IMG/VR virus record: IMGVR_UViG_3300008217_000108
Span: 1 to 22,831 of that record
DNA: 22,831 nucleotides
Direction: 5' to 3' (one strand)
Origin: a virus
Below the pieces are notes generated by a model. It was not told where the DNA came from and did not search any database. It saw nothing but the letters and a program-made list of their open reading frames with translations. This document shows positions 1-5,355 of the stretch, in pieces. Made by a program: the position numbers and the translations under genes. Positions within the stretch are counted from its first letter, which is position 1, and each line of letters begins with the position of its first letter.

Positions 1-190
1 CAATACCATTGGTGGCAACTTTTGAACTATCAAATGCGTCAGCAAGTGTAGCTAAAGGTTGTTCAGGATTGGTTCCATCGTTGTCATCAGATCCAGTACT
101 TGAATCTACGAAAATGGGTTGTTGGAAAAGAGCTTTAACAGGAAGTCCGCCAATAAGGGGAAGTCCTCTTACTCTTCTAACTGTAGCCAT
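1..190 (-). CDS. Partial beta-helix-like virion protein (N-terminal 63 residues)
   Basis: The gene starts at ATG 190-188 behind AAGGAG (spacer about 7) and runs off the left edge with no stop. The visible N-terminus is MATVRRVRGLPLIGGLP, then a stretch reading FVDSSTGSDDNDGTNPEQPLATLADAF. The pattern 'hydrophobic-V-D-x-x-x-G-S-D-D-N-D-G-T-x-x-x-P-x-x-T' is the typical opening of right-handed beta-helix (pectate-lyase-like) repeats found in phage tail spikes, capsid fibres and adhesins. It follows the major capsid gene on the same strand, separated by a GC-rich hairpin, so it is probably a head- or tail-surface protein. The fold is inferred from the N-terminal signature only; the body of the protein is outside the window. 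Confidence 0.6.
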   Translation of the reverse strand, partial: MATVRRVRGLPLIGGLPVKALFQQPIFVDSSTGSDDNDGTNPEQPLATLADAFDSSKVATNGI

Positions 191-215
191 TTTATTTCTC
201 CTTGCAGGTTACTGC

Positions 216-243
216 TGTGGGGGGCCAAGAGCTACCCCCCACA
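216..243 (-). other. GC-rich 9-bp hairpin after the capsid gene
   Basis: TGTGGGGGG (216-224) pairs perfectly with CCCCCCACA (235-243) around a 10-nt loop, 14 nt downstream of the capsid stop codon on the leftward transcript. No U-run follows, so it is not a classical intrinsic terminator. It could be a 3' stabiliser or processing site for the abundant capsid mRNA, or a weak attenuator before the next gene. Confidence 0.55.
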
Positions 244-257
244 TAGTTGAACATGAG

Positions 258-1178
258 TTAGCTGACTTGACCACCAAGAACGAAACGCCAGTCTCCATAG
301 CCTAGTGTATAGACCATGTATCCACGGTATTTCGCCTGAACTGTATCGAAGTCTTCTACTCTGGCAAATTCCACAGGAACTTTATCAAACCAGCGTAGGG
401 ACTCTTTCATTTCAGGTTGGTTGCAAATAAACCAGTTATTTGAATCAGTCAGTCGAATCCAGTCCACTACATTGTAGCGGCCAGACTCTGTGTTAACATT
501 ACCTTCTGCTGTGTCTAGACCAGTTTTGGTACGCACAATCTCGTCTGCTCTGTCTCTCAGATCAACTGGAACCAGAAGCATACCAGGTGCGTGACCGTCA
601 ATAGGTTGACCAGCAGCATCCTTAAACTTCCTGAACTGGGTATAAGCACTTCTCAAAGCTGTAGGGCTAAGAGCGGAAGTGACAAGGTTGTCAAAACCAG
701 TTGAAGTACTGACACCAGAACGGGTAGTCGTATGGGAATTAGTACACAACGATACAGCCTCAGAGTGGTTGTAGAAAGTTGTGTCATTTGAGAAGGCATT
801 GTTGAAAATACGGGCTGCATGAACTTGTCGAGTTTGACGTGCTGATCTAGCTAATAGCTTAAATCGGGTATCAATGATACCAAACTGGTCAAACTCCACC
901 AACAGTCTTTCGACTTCTACACCTTTGGCGTATTCTCTGTGTGTTGCAGAGACATCGTACTGTTGATCGGGACCGTCATAATTGACAGCTCCGCTAAATT
1001 CATTATACAGGCCCATTGGGGACAGGGAACTCCAACGCTCAGTCAACTGAGTGGGAGTTTCCATGCTGTAGAACTCGGAAATGCGATCCTGCTCTACAGC
1101 AAATTCACCGTCTGTAATTTCCCGAAACCTTGGATCAAGGACATCAGGAAATCCAGCGGTAGTCAATGGATTAGCCAT
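258..1178 (-). CDS. Major capsid protein, gpT-like HK97 fold
   Basis: This 306-residue protein most likely forms the icosahedral head shell. It reads like the Mu gpT-type/HK97-fold capsid family: an N-terminal segment predicting DPRFREITDGEF, a central region with 'GVEVERLLVEFDQFGIID' and an Arg/Gln-rich helix (ARSARQTRQVHAARIFNNAF), then the P-domain-like 'GHAPGMLLVPVDLRDRADEI' and a C-terminal 'YRGYMVYTLGYGDWRFVLGG'. No cleaved pro-domain is obvious, which fits the separate scaffold candidate upstream. The start ATG (1178-1176) follows AAAGGAGAATC. It sits directly after the head-associated gene at 1202 and before a hairpin. The family call rests on motif recognition and position, not on a database search. 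Confidence 0.75.
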   Translation of the reverse strand: MANPLTTAGFPDVLDPRFREITDGEFAVEQDRISEFYSMETPTQLTERWSSLSPMGLYNEFSGAVNYDGPDQQYDVSATHREYAKGVEVERLLVEFDQFGIIDTRFKLLARSARQTRQVHAARIFNNAFSNDTTFYNHSEAVSLCTNSHTTTRSGVSTSTGFDNLVTSALSPTALRSAYTQFRKFKDAAGQPIDGHAPGMLLVPVDLRDRADEIVRTKTGLDTAEGNVNTESGRYNVVDWIRLTDSNNWFICNQPEMKESLRWFDKVPVEFARVEDFDTVQAKYRGYMVYTLGYGDWRFVLGGQVS

Positions 1179-1201
1179 GATTTAGATTCTCCTTTAGGAA
1201 A

Positions 1202-1969
1202 TTACAAAGCCGTGCTAGAGAAAACGTGATCTTGAAAGTAGGTCACAAGTTCTACTAGTGGCTGACTAGGATTTTGTATTATAACACTGCCCTGATTAGG
1301 ACTAGATTCATCAATTAGCACATCCCATACTAGGAGATCACCCGTATCAGGAAGATCTACAGTAGCACCGAGTACTCCGACATATTGATCGAATGTAGTC
1401 GTAATCTCCACACCTGGGCCGTTATTAACCGCAAAGGTGCGAAGATAAGTATCATTTTGGGCAATATCGTTATCAAAGGGAACGACAACCGCAGTTGAAG
1501 TGTTATCTGTGTGGGCATCAATAATCCTGACAGCACCGGCATTATTACCGGATAAGCCAACAAGGTATCCACCCACAAATTCGGATGTTCCTACATCGGT
1601 ATCTGCCAGTGTAATACCAGCAGCTTCACCTGTAGGCTCAGTCATAATGACGTTATGTGTTGAACCGTCAAAATCGGTATCATTACCAGTTCCACCCGAA
1701 ACTTTTCCCCTGACCAGTTGGTGAGGAGAGAAAGTACATTTAACCATAACTTCTGCGGAGTTTTCGCCAGTTCCCTGAGTAGTTGAGTATGTTCCAGCTT
1801 CAAGACTGATACCAATGGCTTCAGTCTGGTCATTGACCGCTGCATCAGTAATCTCAGCATTTCCGGTTAGAGGGGATTTAACCACCATCTGACCTGCAAT
1901 AACTGAAGCACTGATGCGGAATCTACGAACATATTCTCCACCACCGCCGAGGATGCCAGCAGAATACAT
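1202..1969 (-). CDS. Putative head decoration / capsid-associated protein
   Basis: This is a 255-residue protein of low complexity rich in Gly, Thr, Asp and Val, with no Cys-rich motif, signal peptide or membrane segment except one Cys near residue 78. Alternating beta-prone stretches (for example VRIIDAHTDNTSTAVVVPF and YVGVLGATVDLPDTGDLLVWDV) suggest an all-beta protein. ATG 1969-1967 follows AAAGGAGTAAATA, and its first bases lie 1 nt after the stop of the upstream gene, so translation is probably coupled. Its place immediately before the major capsid gene is where phages often carry decoration or head-stabilising proteins, which is the basis of the call. I do not recognise the family. Confidence 0.45.
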   Translation of the reverse strand: MYSAGILGGGGEYVRRFRISASVIAGQMVVKSPLTGNAEITDAAVNDQTEAIGISLEAGTYSTTQGTGENSAEVMVKCTFSPHQLVRGKVSGGTGNDTDFDGSTHNVIMTEPTGEAAGITLADTDVGTSEFVGGYLVGLSGNNAGAVRIIDAHTDNTSTAVVVPFDNDIAQNDTYLRTFAVNNGPGVEITTTFDQYVGVLGATVDLPDTGDLLVWDVLIDESSPNQGSVIIQNPSQPLVELVTYFQDHVFSSTAL

Positions 1970-1970
1970 A

Positions 1971-2405
1971 TTATTTACTCCTTTTCATCATGTTGTAATA
2001 GTTTTGTGAACTAAAGCGTTTATCTCGCTCTACACTTAACAGGATCTTTCCGGTAGTGGATGTCTCATGCCAGAATCCGGTACACACGATCATAGTTGAA
2101 GAACAACCATCACAGTCTGTGATTTCTTTAAATCGGGTGTGTGGGAGATAGGAGTATTTTTTGTACCAGTCTCCATAGCGATTCCGACAGTTATGGCAGA
2201 GGGAAACGGATTTCCTTCTAGCCACGAAGTTATCCATCCAGGCAGCACCAAGCTGCCTTTCCGGTTTGACGACAGTCATATAACGACTTTGTTTTTCCAG
2301 CTTGGGAGCCATCTTCTGATGGTTAATTGTCCTGAGTTTACGCAGGTACTCCTGAACAGGAACTCGTCCAACTGTCTTAATGTTTACTGTAGGTTGCATA
2401 GACAA
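1971..2405 (-). CDS. Hypothetical protein with zinc-knuckle cysteines
   Basis: The protein has 144 residues from the TTG at 2405-2403, which has AAGGG six bases upstream; an in-frame ATG two codons later (2399) is the alternative start with a poorer SD distance. The N-terminal half is basic (RKLRTINHQKMAPKLEKQSR). The middle holds CHNC (C-x2-C) and, about 30 residues later, DCDGC, a spacing compatible with a four-cysteine zinc ribbon. The C-terminus is basic (NYYNMMKRSK). It lies between another Cys-x2-Cys protein and the head-associated gene. No catalytic motif is visible. Function is unknown; a nucleic-acid-binding or structural zinc fold is an inference from the cysteines. Confidence 0.6.
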   Translation of the reverse strand: MSMQPTVNIKTVGRVPVQEYLRKLRTINHQKMAPKLEKQSRYMTVVKPERQLGAAWMDNFVARRKSVSLCHNCRNRYGDWYKKYSYLPHTRFKEITDCDGCSSTMIVCTGFWHETSTTGKILLSVERDKRFSSQNYYNMMKRSK

Positions 2406-2435
2406 ACGTGACCCTTCAGAGTCAATGCCTCACAA

Positions 2436-2482
2436 CACCTAGTCTATTCAGCAGAACGCTGAGTAGTGCCTCGCTCTAGGTG
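2436..2482 (-). other. Two-tier stem-loop between leftward genes
   Basis: An outer 7-bp stem, CACCTAG (2436-2442) with CTAGGTG (2476-2482), encloses a second stem, ATTCAGC (2446-2452) with GCTGAGT (2458-2464, one G-T wobble). It occupies most of the 87-bp gap between the 2493 and 1971 genes. No U-run follows on the leftward strand, so RNA processing or attenuation is more likely than termination. Confidence 0.45.
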
Positions 2483-2492
2483 GGTTTAGGAT

Positions 2493-2765
2493 CTAACCTT
2501 TGCCTTTAAAGGGTGGGATTAGATCGCCAGCTTTCCCCCCATCTGCCCAAGCTGGTGAGTGACAGAACCAACACCCTTGGGAAGCTGACTGGTAGATAGT
2601 CTTATCCTGTCCTGCGGAAGAAGTTTGGTCACTGGCTGTCAGGTTCGCCTCGTAGGTGCCTCCCCTTGGCGTTCTTGACAACCTGTTGTAACTTCCACAG
2701 ACAGAACAACGAATAAGTTCTGTACCCTTAAAGTCAGATGGAGGTTTATTATAGTAGCTTTTCAA
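2493..2765 (-). CDS. Small zinc-binding-like hypothetical protein
   Basis: This is a 90-residue protein with two Cys-x2-Cys pairs: CSVC near residue 20 and CWFC near residue 66. That is the arrangement of a treble-clef or zinc-ribbon fold. The C-terminal segment after the second pair is GDLIPPFKGKG. The only start in frame is TTG 2765-2763, with no clear SD, so the start is uncertain. It is the first gene downstream of the internal promoter at 2792-2820, whose predicted start point (about 2785) gives a leader of about 20 nt. Function unknown; it may contribute to head or tail assembly given the operon. Confidence 0.55.
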   Translation of the reverse strand: MKSYYNKPPSDFKGTELIRCSVCGSYNRLSRTPRGGTYEANLTASDQTSSAGQDKTIYQSASQGCWFCHSPAWADGGKAGDLIPPFKGKG

Positions 2766-2791
2766 AGTTTAATTTAACTAATGGAATAGGT

Positions 2792-2820
2792 ATTATACCA
2801 AATTTTTAGAGGGAAGTAAA
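2792..2820 (-). promoter_or_regulatory. Internal leftward promoter with extended -10
   Basis: On the minus strand TTTACT (2820-2815), a 17-bp spacer and TATAAT (2797-2792) are present, with TGG directly before the -10 (extended -10). It would boost transcription of the zinc protein and the downstream head genes. The portal promoter has the same TGGTATAAT. Confidence 0.6.
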
Positions 2821-2821
2821 C

Positions 2822-2902
2822 CTATTTCTTTTTTTTCTTCTTCTTTTTCTTTTTAGGCGGTCTACCTCGCTTAGAACCGTAAGTTCCTTTACCGTATGGC
2901 AT
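2822..2902 (-). CDS. 26-residue Lys-rich AT-hook peptide
   Basis: A 27-codon gene starts at ATG 2902-2900 with AGGAG eight bases upstream. The product opens MPYGKGTYGSK, contains RGRPP, and ends in ten consecutive lysines before TAG. RGRP flanked by basic residues is the core of the AT-hook, which binds the minor groove of AT-rich DNA. Very short basic peptides beginning MPYG are, to my recollection, a recurrent item in phage head operons. It may condense DNA or RNA during packaging. The strong SD and position in the operon argue that the short reading frame is real. Confidence 0.7.
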   Translation of the reverse strand: MPYGKGTYGSKRGRPPKKKKKKKKKK

Positions 2903-2911
2903 AATATTCTC

Positions 2912-3169
2912 CTAATTAATAAGCTCTACATCCACATTATTAGTTTCCAGTTCAATCCAAACTCTTGCACCGCAACTTAAAGGCTTATGAGGACTGTAGA
3001 TCACTTTTGCAACTTCAACGCCATCTTTGGTTGTCAAAATTACCTTACGGGCATAGTTGTTGTCCTTATACGTTTTTACAGTTAAAACAGGTTCGTCAGT
3101 ACCTAGTTTGGTATTCTTACGAATCTTGTGCTGATTAACGTGAATTATCTTTTTCAATAAACTTGTCAC
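2912..3169 (-). CDS. Hypothetical small beta protein
   Basis: The reading frame gives 85 residues from GTG 3169-3167, overlapping the upstream membrane protein gene by 35 bp; an internal TTG (residue 5) is an alternative start. The N-terminus is basic and the remainder beta-prone: VLTVKTYKDNNYARKVILTTKDG, then VAKVIYSPHKPLSCGARVWIELE. The block YSPxKPLSCGARVWIE looks like a conserved phage-family core, but I know no function for it. No membrane segment or catalytic motif is visible. Its neighbours are the membrane mini-protein and the AT-hook peptide, 9 bp downstream. Confidence 0.6.
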   Translation of the reverse strand: MTSLLKKIIHVNQHKIRKNTKLGTDEPVLTVKTYKDNNYARKVILTTKDGVEVAKVIYSPHKPLSCGARVWIELETNNVDVELIN

Positions 3170-3338
3170 CGAAGTGACGCATCAATAAGGCTCCCATACT
3201 GGATAGTAATGGAGCAATTCGATCTGGACGCTCAATAAGTTCCCACCAGGACTTGTCACCAAAGTGAGAAAACCATCCAGCAAAGACCATGAACAGTCCA
3301 GACACAAGAATCCAGTTGTTTCTCTGCTGTAAGCTCAT
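3135..3338 (-). CDS. Small membrane protein, holin-like size
   Basis: ATG 3338-3336 overlaps the stop of the preceding zinc mini-gene as TAATG, a typical coupling signal, so I start here (67 residues) and not at the TTG four codons upstream. Residues about 8-27 (NNWILVSGLFMVFAGWFSHF) form one clear membrane helix; a second amphipathic stretch (DRIAPLLSSMGALLM) follows a Trp-rich linker, and the C-terminus is charged. Size and topology would fit a holin or another small phage membrane protein. No lysis enzyme is nearby in the window, so the holin idea is only a possibility. Confidence 0.55.
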   Translation of the reverse strand: MSLQQRNNWILVSGLFMVFAGWFSHFGDKSWWELIERPDRIAPLLSSMGALLMRHFGDKFIEKDNSR

Positions 3339-3463
3339 TAACCGCCACAACAGCTTTCAAAATAACCACAATGAGTACAAATCAACTTTTCTTTCTTGGG
3401 ACTCATCTCATGCCCACAAGAGGGACAGATAACAGAACAGGCTAAATCTGTGTATGTTTTAAT
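3338..3463 (-). CDS. 41-codon zinc-ribbon mini-protein, possible ATT start
   Basis: This frame fills the apparent gap between the scaffold candidate and the membrane protein. It reads CPSCGHEM, then LICTHCGYFESCCGG and TAA: two Cys-x2-Cys pairs 14 residues apart, a compact zinc ribbon, with an extra CC near the end. The stop overlaps the next ATG (TAATG). Going upstream, a TAG closes the frame two codons before an ATT at 3463-3461, which has AAGGAAGG about 7 bases upstream. An ATT start would give 41 residues and overlap the scaffold stop by 22 bp. The only ATG (3406-3404) would cut off the first Cys pair. I favour ATT, a rare but known initiator. Confidence 0.55.
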   Translation of the reverse strand: MKTYTDLACSVICPSCGHEMSPKKEKLICTHCGYFESCCGG

Positions 3464-4371
3464 GGTCTACCTTCCTTAATTCTTGCACTCTGCATACCAG
3501 GATAGGTTTTCTCTAACTGATCCCAATATCTTTTATATGGAGCTTCTTTATAGTTGTTGTCCCTCTGTCCCAGCTTCATAGCATAGTCTCGTTCTGCTGG
3601 ACTGAGATGTTTTTGAGGATTGAAGTTGCTTATGGCTCCTCCGGCACCCCCACGCTGAGAAGGTTCAGTAAAATGCGTACTAGTGTCTCTTACCATCTCT
3701 CTTGCGGTATTTGCTGAGACTCCCAGCTCTGCTTTAGCCTCTAATGCAGCATCGTGAAGCATACCAAGGTTGTAGTTACCGTAATTTGGTGATCCTTGAT
3801 GCAATAACTGAGAATTAGGGTCCATTACAAGTCGCTGATAGATTTCATTGGTTTTCTTAAAAATAGGACTGTTCTGATCCTGTAACTCAGGAGCAATTCT
3901 GCTTAGAGAAGACACAGCAGCTTGAAGTTTGTTTGCTTCAATATCTTTAGCCTGCCTTCTGGTTTCCAAGCGTTCTTCAATACGAGAAGCCTTCAGGTTC
4001 TCATATTCACGAATCTTCTCAGTTTTACCTTCCAGCCATGCCTGATTAAAATCATCAACTTCTTCTGATGTTAAAACATCTTTAGCTTTTACAGGTTCCT
4101 CTGGTTGAGCTGGTGCTTGCTGCTGTTGTATCTGTATCTGATTCTGCTGTTGAGCTAGATTATACAACTGATTGCGTAAAGTCTGGTTCTCCTGATAAAG
4201 TCTTTGGCCTTCTTGAGTTGAAGCAGCATATCGTTCTTTGTAATCATGTTCGGGAGCATTGACTACTTCAGGGTCAGTAGCGTCTTGACCGCTTAACTCA
4301 GTCCCTCCCGTAGCTGGAGTTTCCGTTGCTGCGGAGTCCTCGTTTGGGGTTAGAGTTTCATTGTCGGGCAT
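3442..4371 (-). CDS. Putative head scaffolding protein
   Basis: The product has 309 residues from ATG 4371-4369, which has AGGAGG eight bases upstream; a longer in-frame start exists but has no SD. The N-terminus is acidic and Thr/Pro-rich (MPDNETLTPNEDSAATETPATGG). Residues about 60-100 are a Gln-rich coiled coil (YQENQTLRNQLYNLAQQQNQ), followed by a long charged helix with many Glu, Lys and Arg (residues about 110-175). The C-terminus is basic. An acidic, highly helical, coiled-coil protein between portal and capsid genes is the usual profile of a scaffold. The order portal-scaffold-capsid supports the call. Sequence alone cannot show assembly function. Confidence 0.6.
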   Translation of the reverse strand: MPDNETLTPNEDSAATETPATGGTELSGQDATDPEVVNAPEHDYKERYAASTQEGQRLYQENQTLRNQLYNLAQQQNQIQIQQQQAPAQPEEPVKAKDVLTSEEVDDFNQAWLEGKTEKIREYENLKASRIEERLETRRQAKDIEANKLQAAVSSLSRIAPELQDQNSPIFKKTNEIYQRLVMDPNSQLLHQGSPNYGNYNLGMLHDAALEAKAELGVSANTAREMVRDTSTHFTEPSQRGGAGGAISNFNPQKHLSPAERDYAMKLGQRDNNYKEAPYKRYWDQLEKTYPGMQSARIKEGRPLKHTQI

Positions 4372-4390
4372 TAAAGTTACCTCCTGTTGA

Positions 4391-4429
4391 GTGATTGTGT
4401 TGTGGGGAGGCAACCACAAAGCCAATCAC
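4391..4429 (-). other. Nested hairpin in the scaffold leader
   Basis: GTGATTG (4391-4397) pairs with CAATCAC (4423-4429), and inside it TTGTGG (4400-4405) pairs with CCACAA (4414-4419), separated by a 2x3 internal loop. It ends about 8 nt before the AGGAGG of the scaffold gene on the leftward transcript. No U-run follows. It could be an RNase processing site or modulate scaffold translation. Confidence 0.5.
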
Positions 4430-4470
4430 CAGTGTTGTCAATGCCCCCTGAATCTGCACCAATCAGAAGA

Positions 4471-4818
4471 TTAATGCAGAAGATTAAGATCGTATCCTGT
4501 TGGATCTTCAAAGTTACTCATCATTTCATCAGCAACTTTCTTATCAAAGCCACCTTTGAACTGATTAGCACTATCCACTAATTGTTTATACCCCAAGAAC
4601 ATACCTTGAAAGAACCGTTGGTCCTTGGGAGATGTTAAAGCCCTCACAGCAATAATCTTTAATACTTGGGGCCAGATTTTAGTTGTCAGTATGTTCCAAC
4701 TATCAGATCGAAACATCTCTGATAGTGCTAATTCCTCATCTTTAGTAAGGTCTTTAGTAGGTACATACTCAGAAGGATCAGTAAGATCCATATTAGCGAG
4801 TTCGTCCAGTAAATTCAT
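4471..4818 (-). CDS. Hypothetical morphogenesis-operon protein
   Basis: A 115-residue soluble, acidic protein starts at ATG 4818-4816 behind CGGAGGCTAA. It opens MNLLDELANMDLTDPSEYVP, then has helical segments (KDEELALSEMF, IWPQVLKIIAVRALT) and 'FFQGMFLGYKQLVDSANQFKGGFDKKVADEMM'. There is no Cys motif, membrane span or recognisable catalytic signature. It lies between the histone-like and scaffold genes. A role in head assembly or as a packaging accessory is plausible from position only. Confidence 0.6.
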   Translation of the reverse strand: MNLLDELANMDLTDPSEYVPTKDLTKDEELALSEMFRSDSWNILTTKIWPQVLKIIAVRALTSPKDQRFFQGMFLGYKQLVDSANQFKGGFDKKVADEMMSNFEDPTGYDLNLLH

Positions 4819-4829
4819 TTAGCCTCCGT

Positions 4830-5345
4830 CTATTTTCTCCGCTTTAACCTTTTCTTAGCTCTGTCCTTAAACTTTTTAACTCTGCTCTTATCAGGTGCTA
4901 CATATTCAGAGCCTCTTGTTAGACCCCTTCTTTTAGTTTTTGGGGCAGGTCCACGTTTTGCCTTACCCTTCTTTTTCCTAGCTATATCTTTGTCAGTTAC
5001 CCTTCCCCTGATGGTCCTCGCTACTGGACCTTTTGTTGGTGCAGAGTTAAGTAATTTGAGGAGTTTTTTTGCTGTAGGACTTCCTGGTTTTATATCTTTT
5101 AAGATTTTTGCTACTGCTTCTGTACCTAGTCCAGCCGTGGCAGATCTGATAGACTTTGCAGTGACTCCAGTAGGACCAGTCGAAGTTGCCAAGGCTTTCA
5201 CCGCCCCCTTTACTGCCCTTGCTGCCCCTTTTACTGCCTTTCTTGTCTTTCGTTTTACTGTCTTCCTCCTTCCTTTTACTGGCTCCTTAAATGCTTTTAA
5301 AGCTCGTTTTTTCAAGGCGTTAGTTGCTTTTCTTCTTTTTGGCAT
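4830..5345 (-). CDS. Lys-rich histone-H1-like basic protein
   Basis: The product has 171 residues from ATG 5345-5343, with AAGGA about 7 bases upstream and just after the portal stop; an earlier in-frame start lies inside the portal gene. Both ends are extremely basic: KRRKATNALKKRALKAFKEP and repeated KxxxKGAxRAVKGAVKAL at the N-terminus, KRRGLTRGSEYVAPDKSRVKKF and RAKKRLKRRK at the C-terminus. A less basic middle part (about 60-105, TAGLGTEAVAKILKDIKPG) could form a small helical domain. Composition resembles eukaryotic-type H1 tails seen in some bacterial and viral DNA-compaction proteins. It may be packaged with or bind phage DNA. No enzyme motif is visible. Confidence 0.65.
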   Translation of the reverse strand: MPKRRKATNALKKRALKAFKEPVKGRRKTVKRKTRKAVKGAARAVKGAVKALATSTGPTGVTAKSIRSATAGLGTEAVAKILKDIKPGSPTAKKLLKLLNSAPTKGPVARTIRGRVTDKDIARKKKGKAKRGPAPKTKRRGLTRGSEYVAPDKSRVKKFKDRAKKRLKRRK

Positions 5346-5355
5346 AATCCTGTCC

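Noticed and set aside
2436-2482. Possible tRNA (7-bp outer stem)
   Set aside because: Only about 47 nt, no T-loop TTCGA or anticodon arm, no CCA-type acceptor layout.
4372-4425. N-terminal extension of the scaffold candidate (MALWLPPHN...)
   Set aside because: It has no SD, crosses the nested hairpin, and the ATG at 4371 has AGGAGG at ideal distance.
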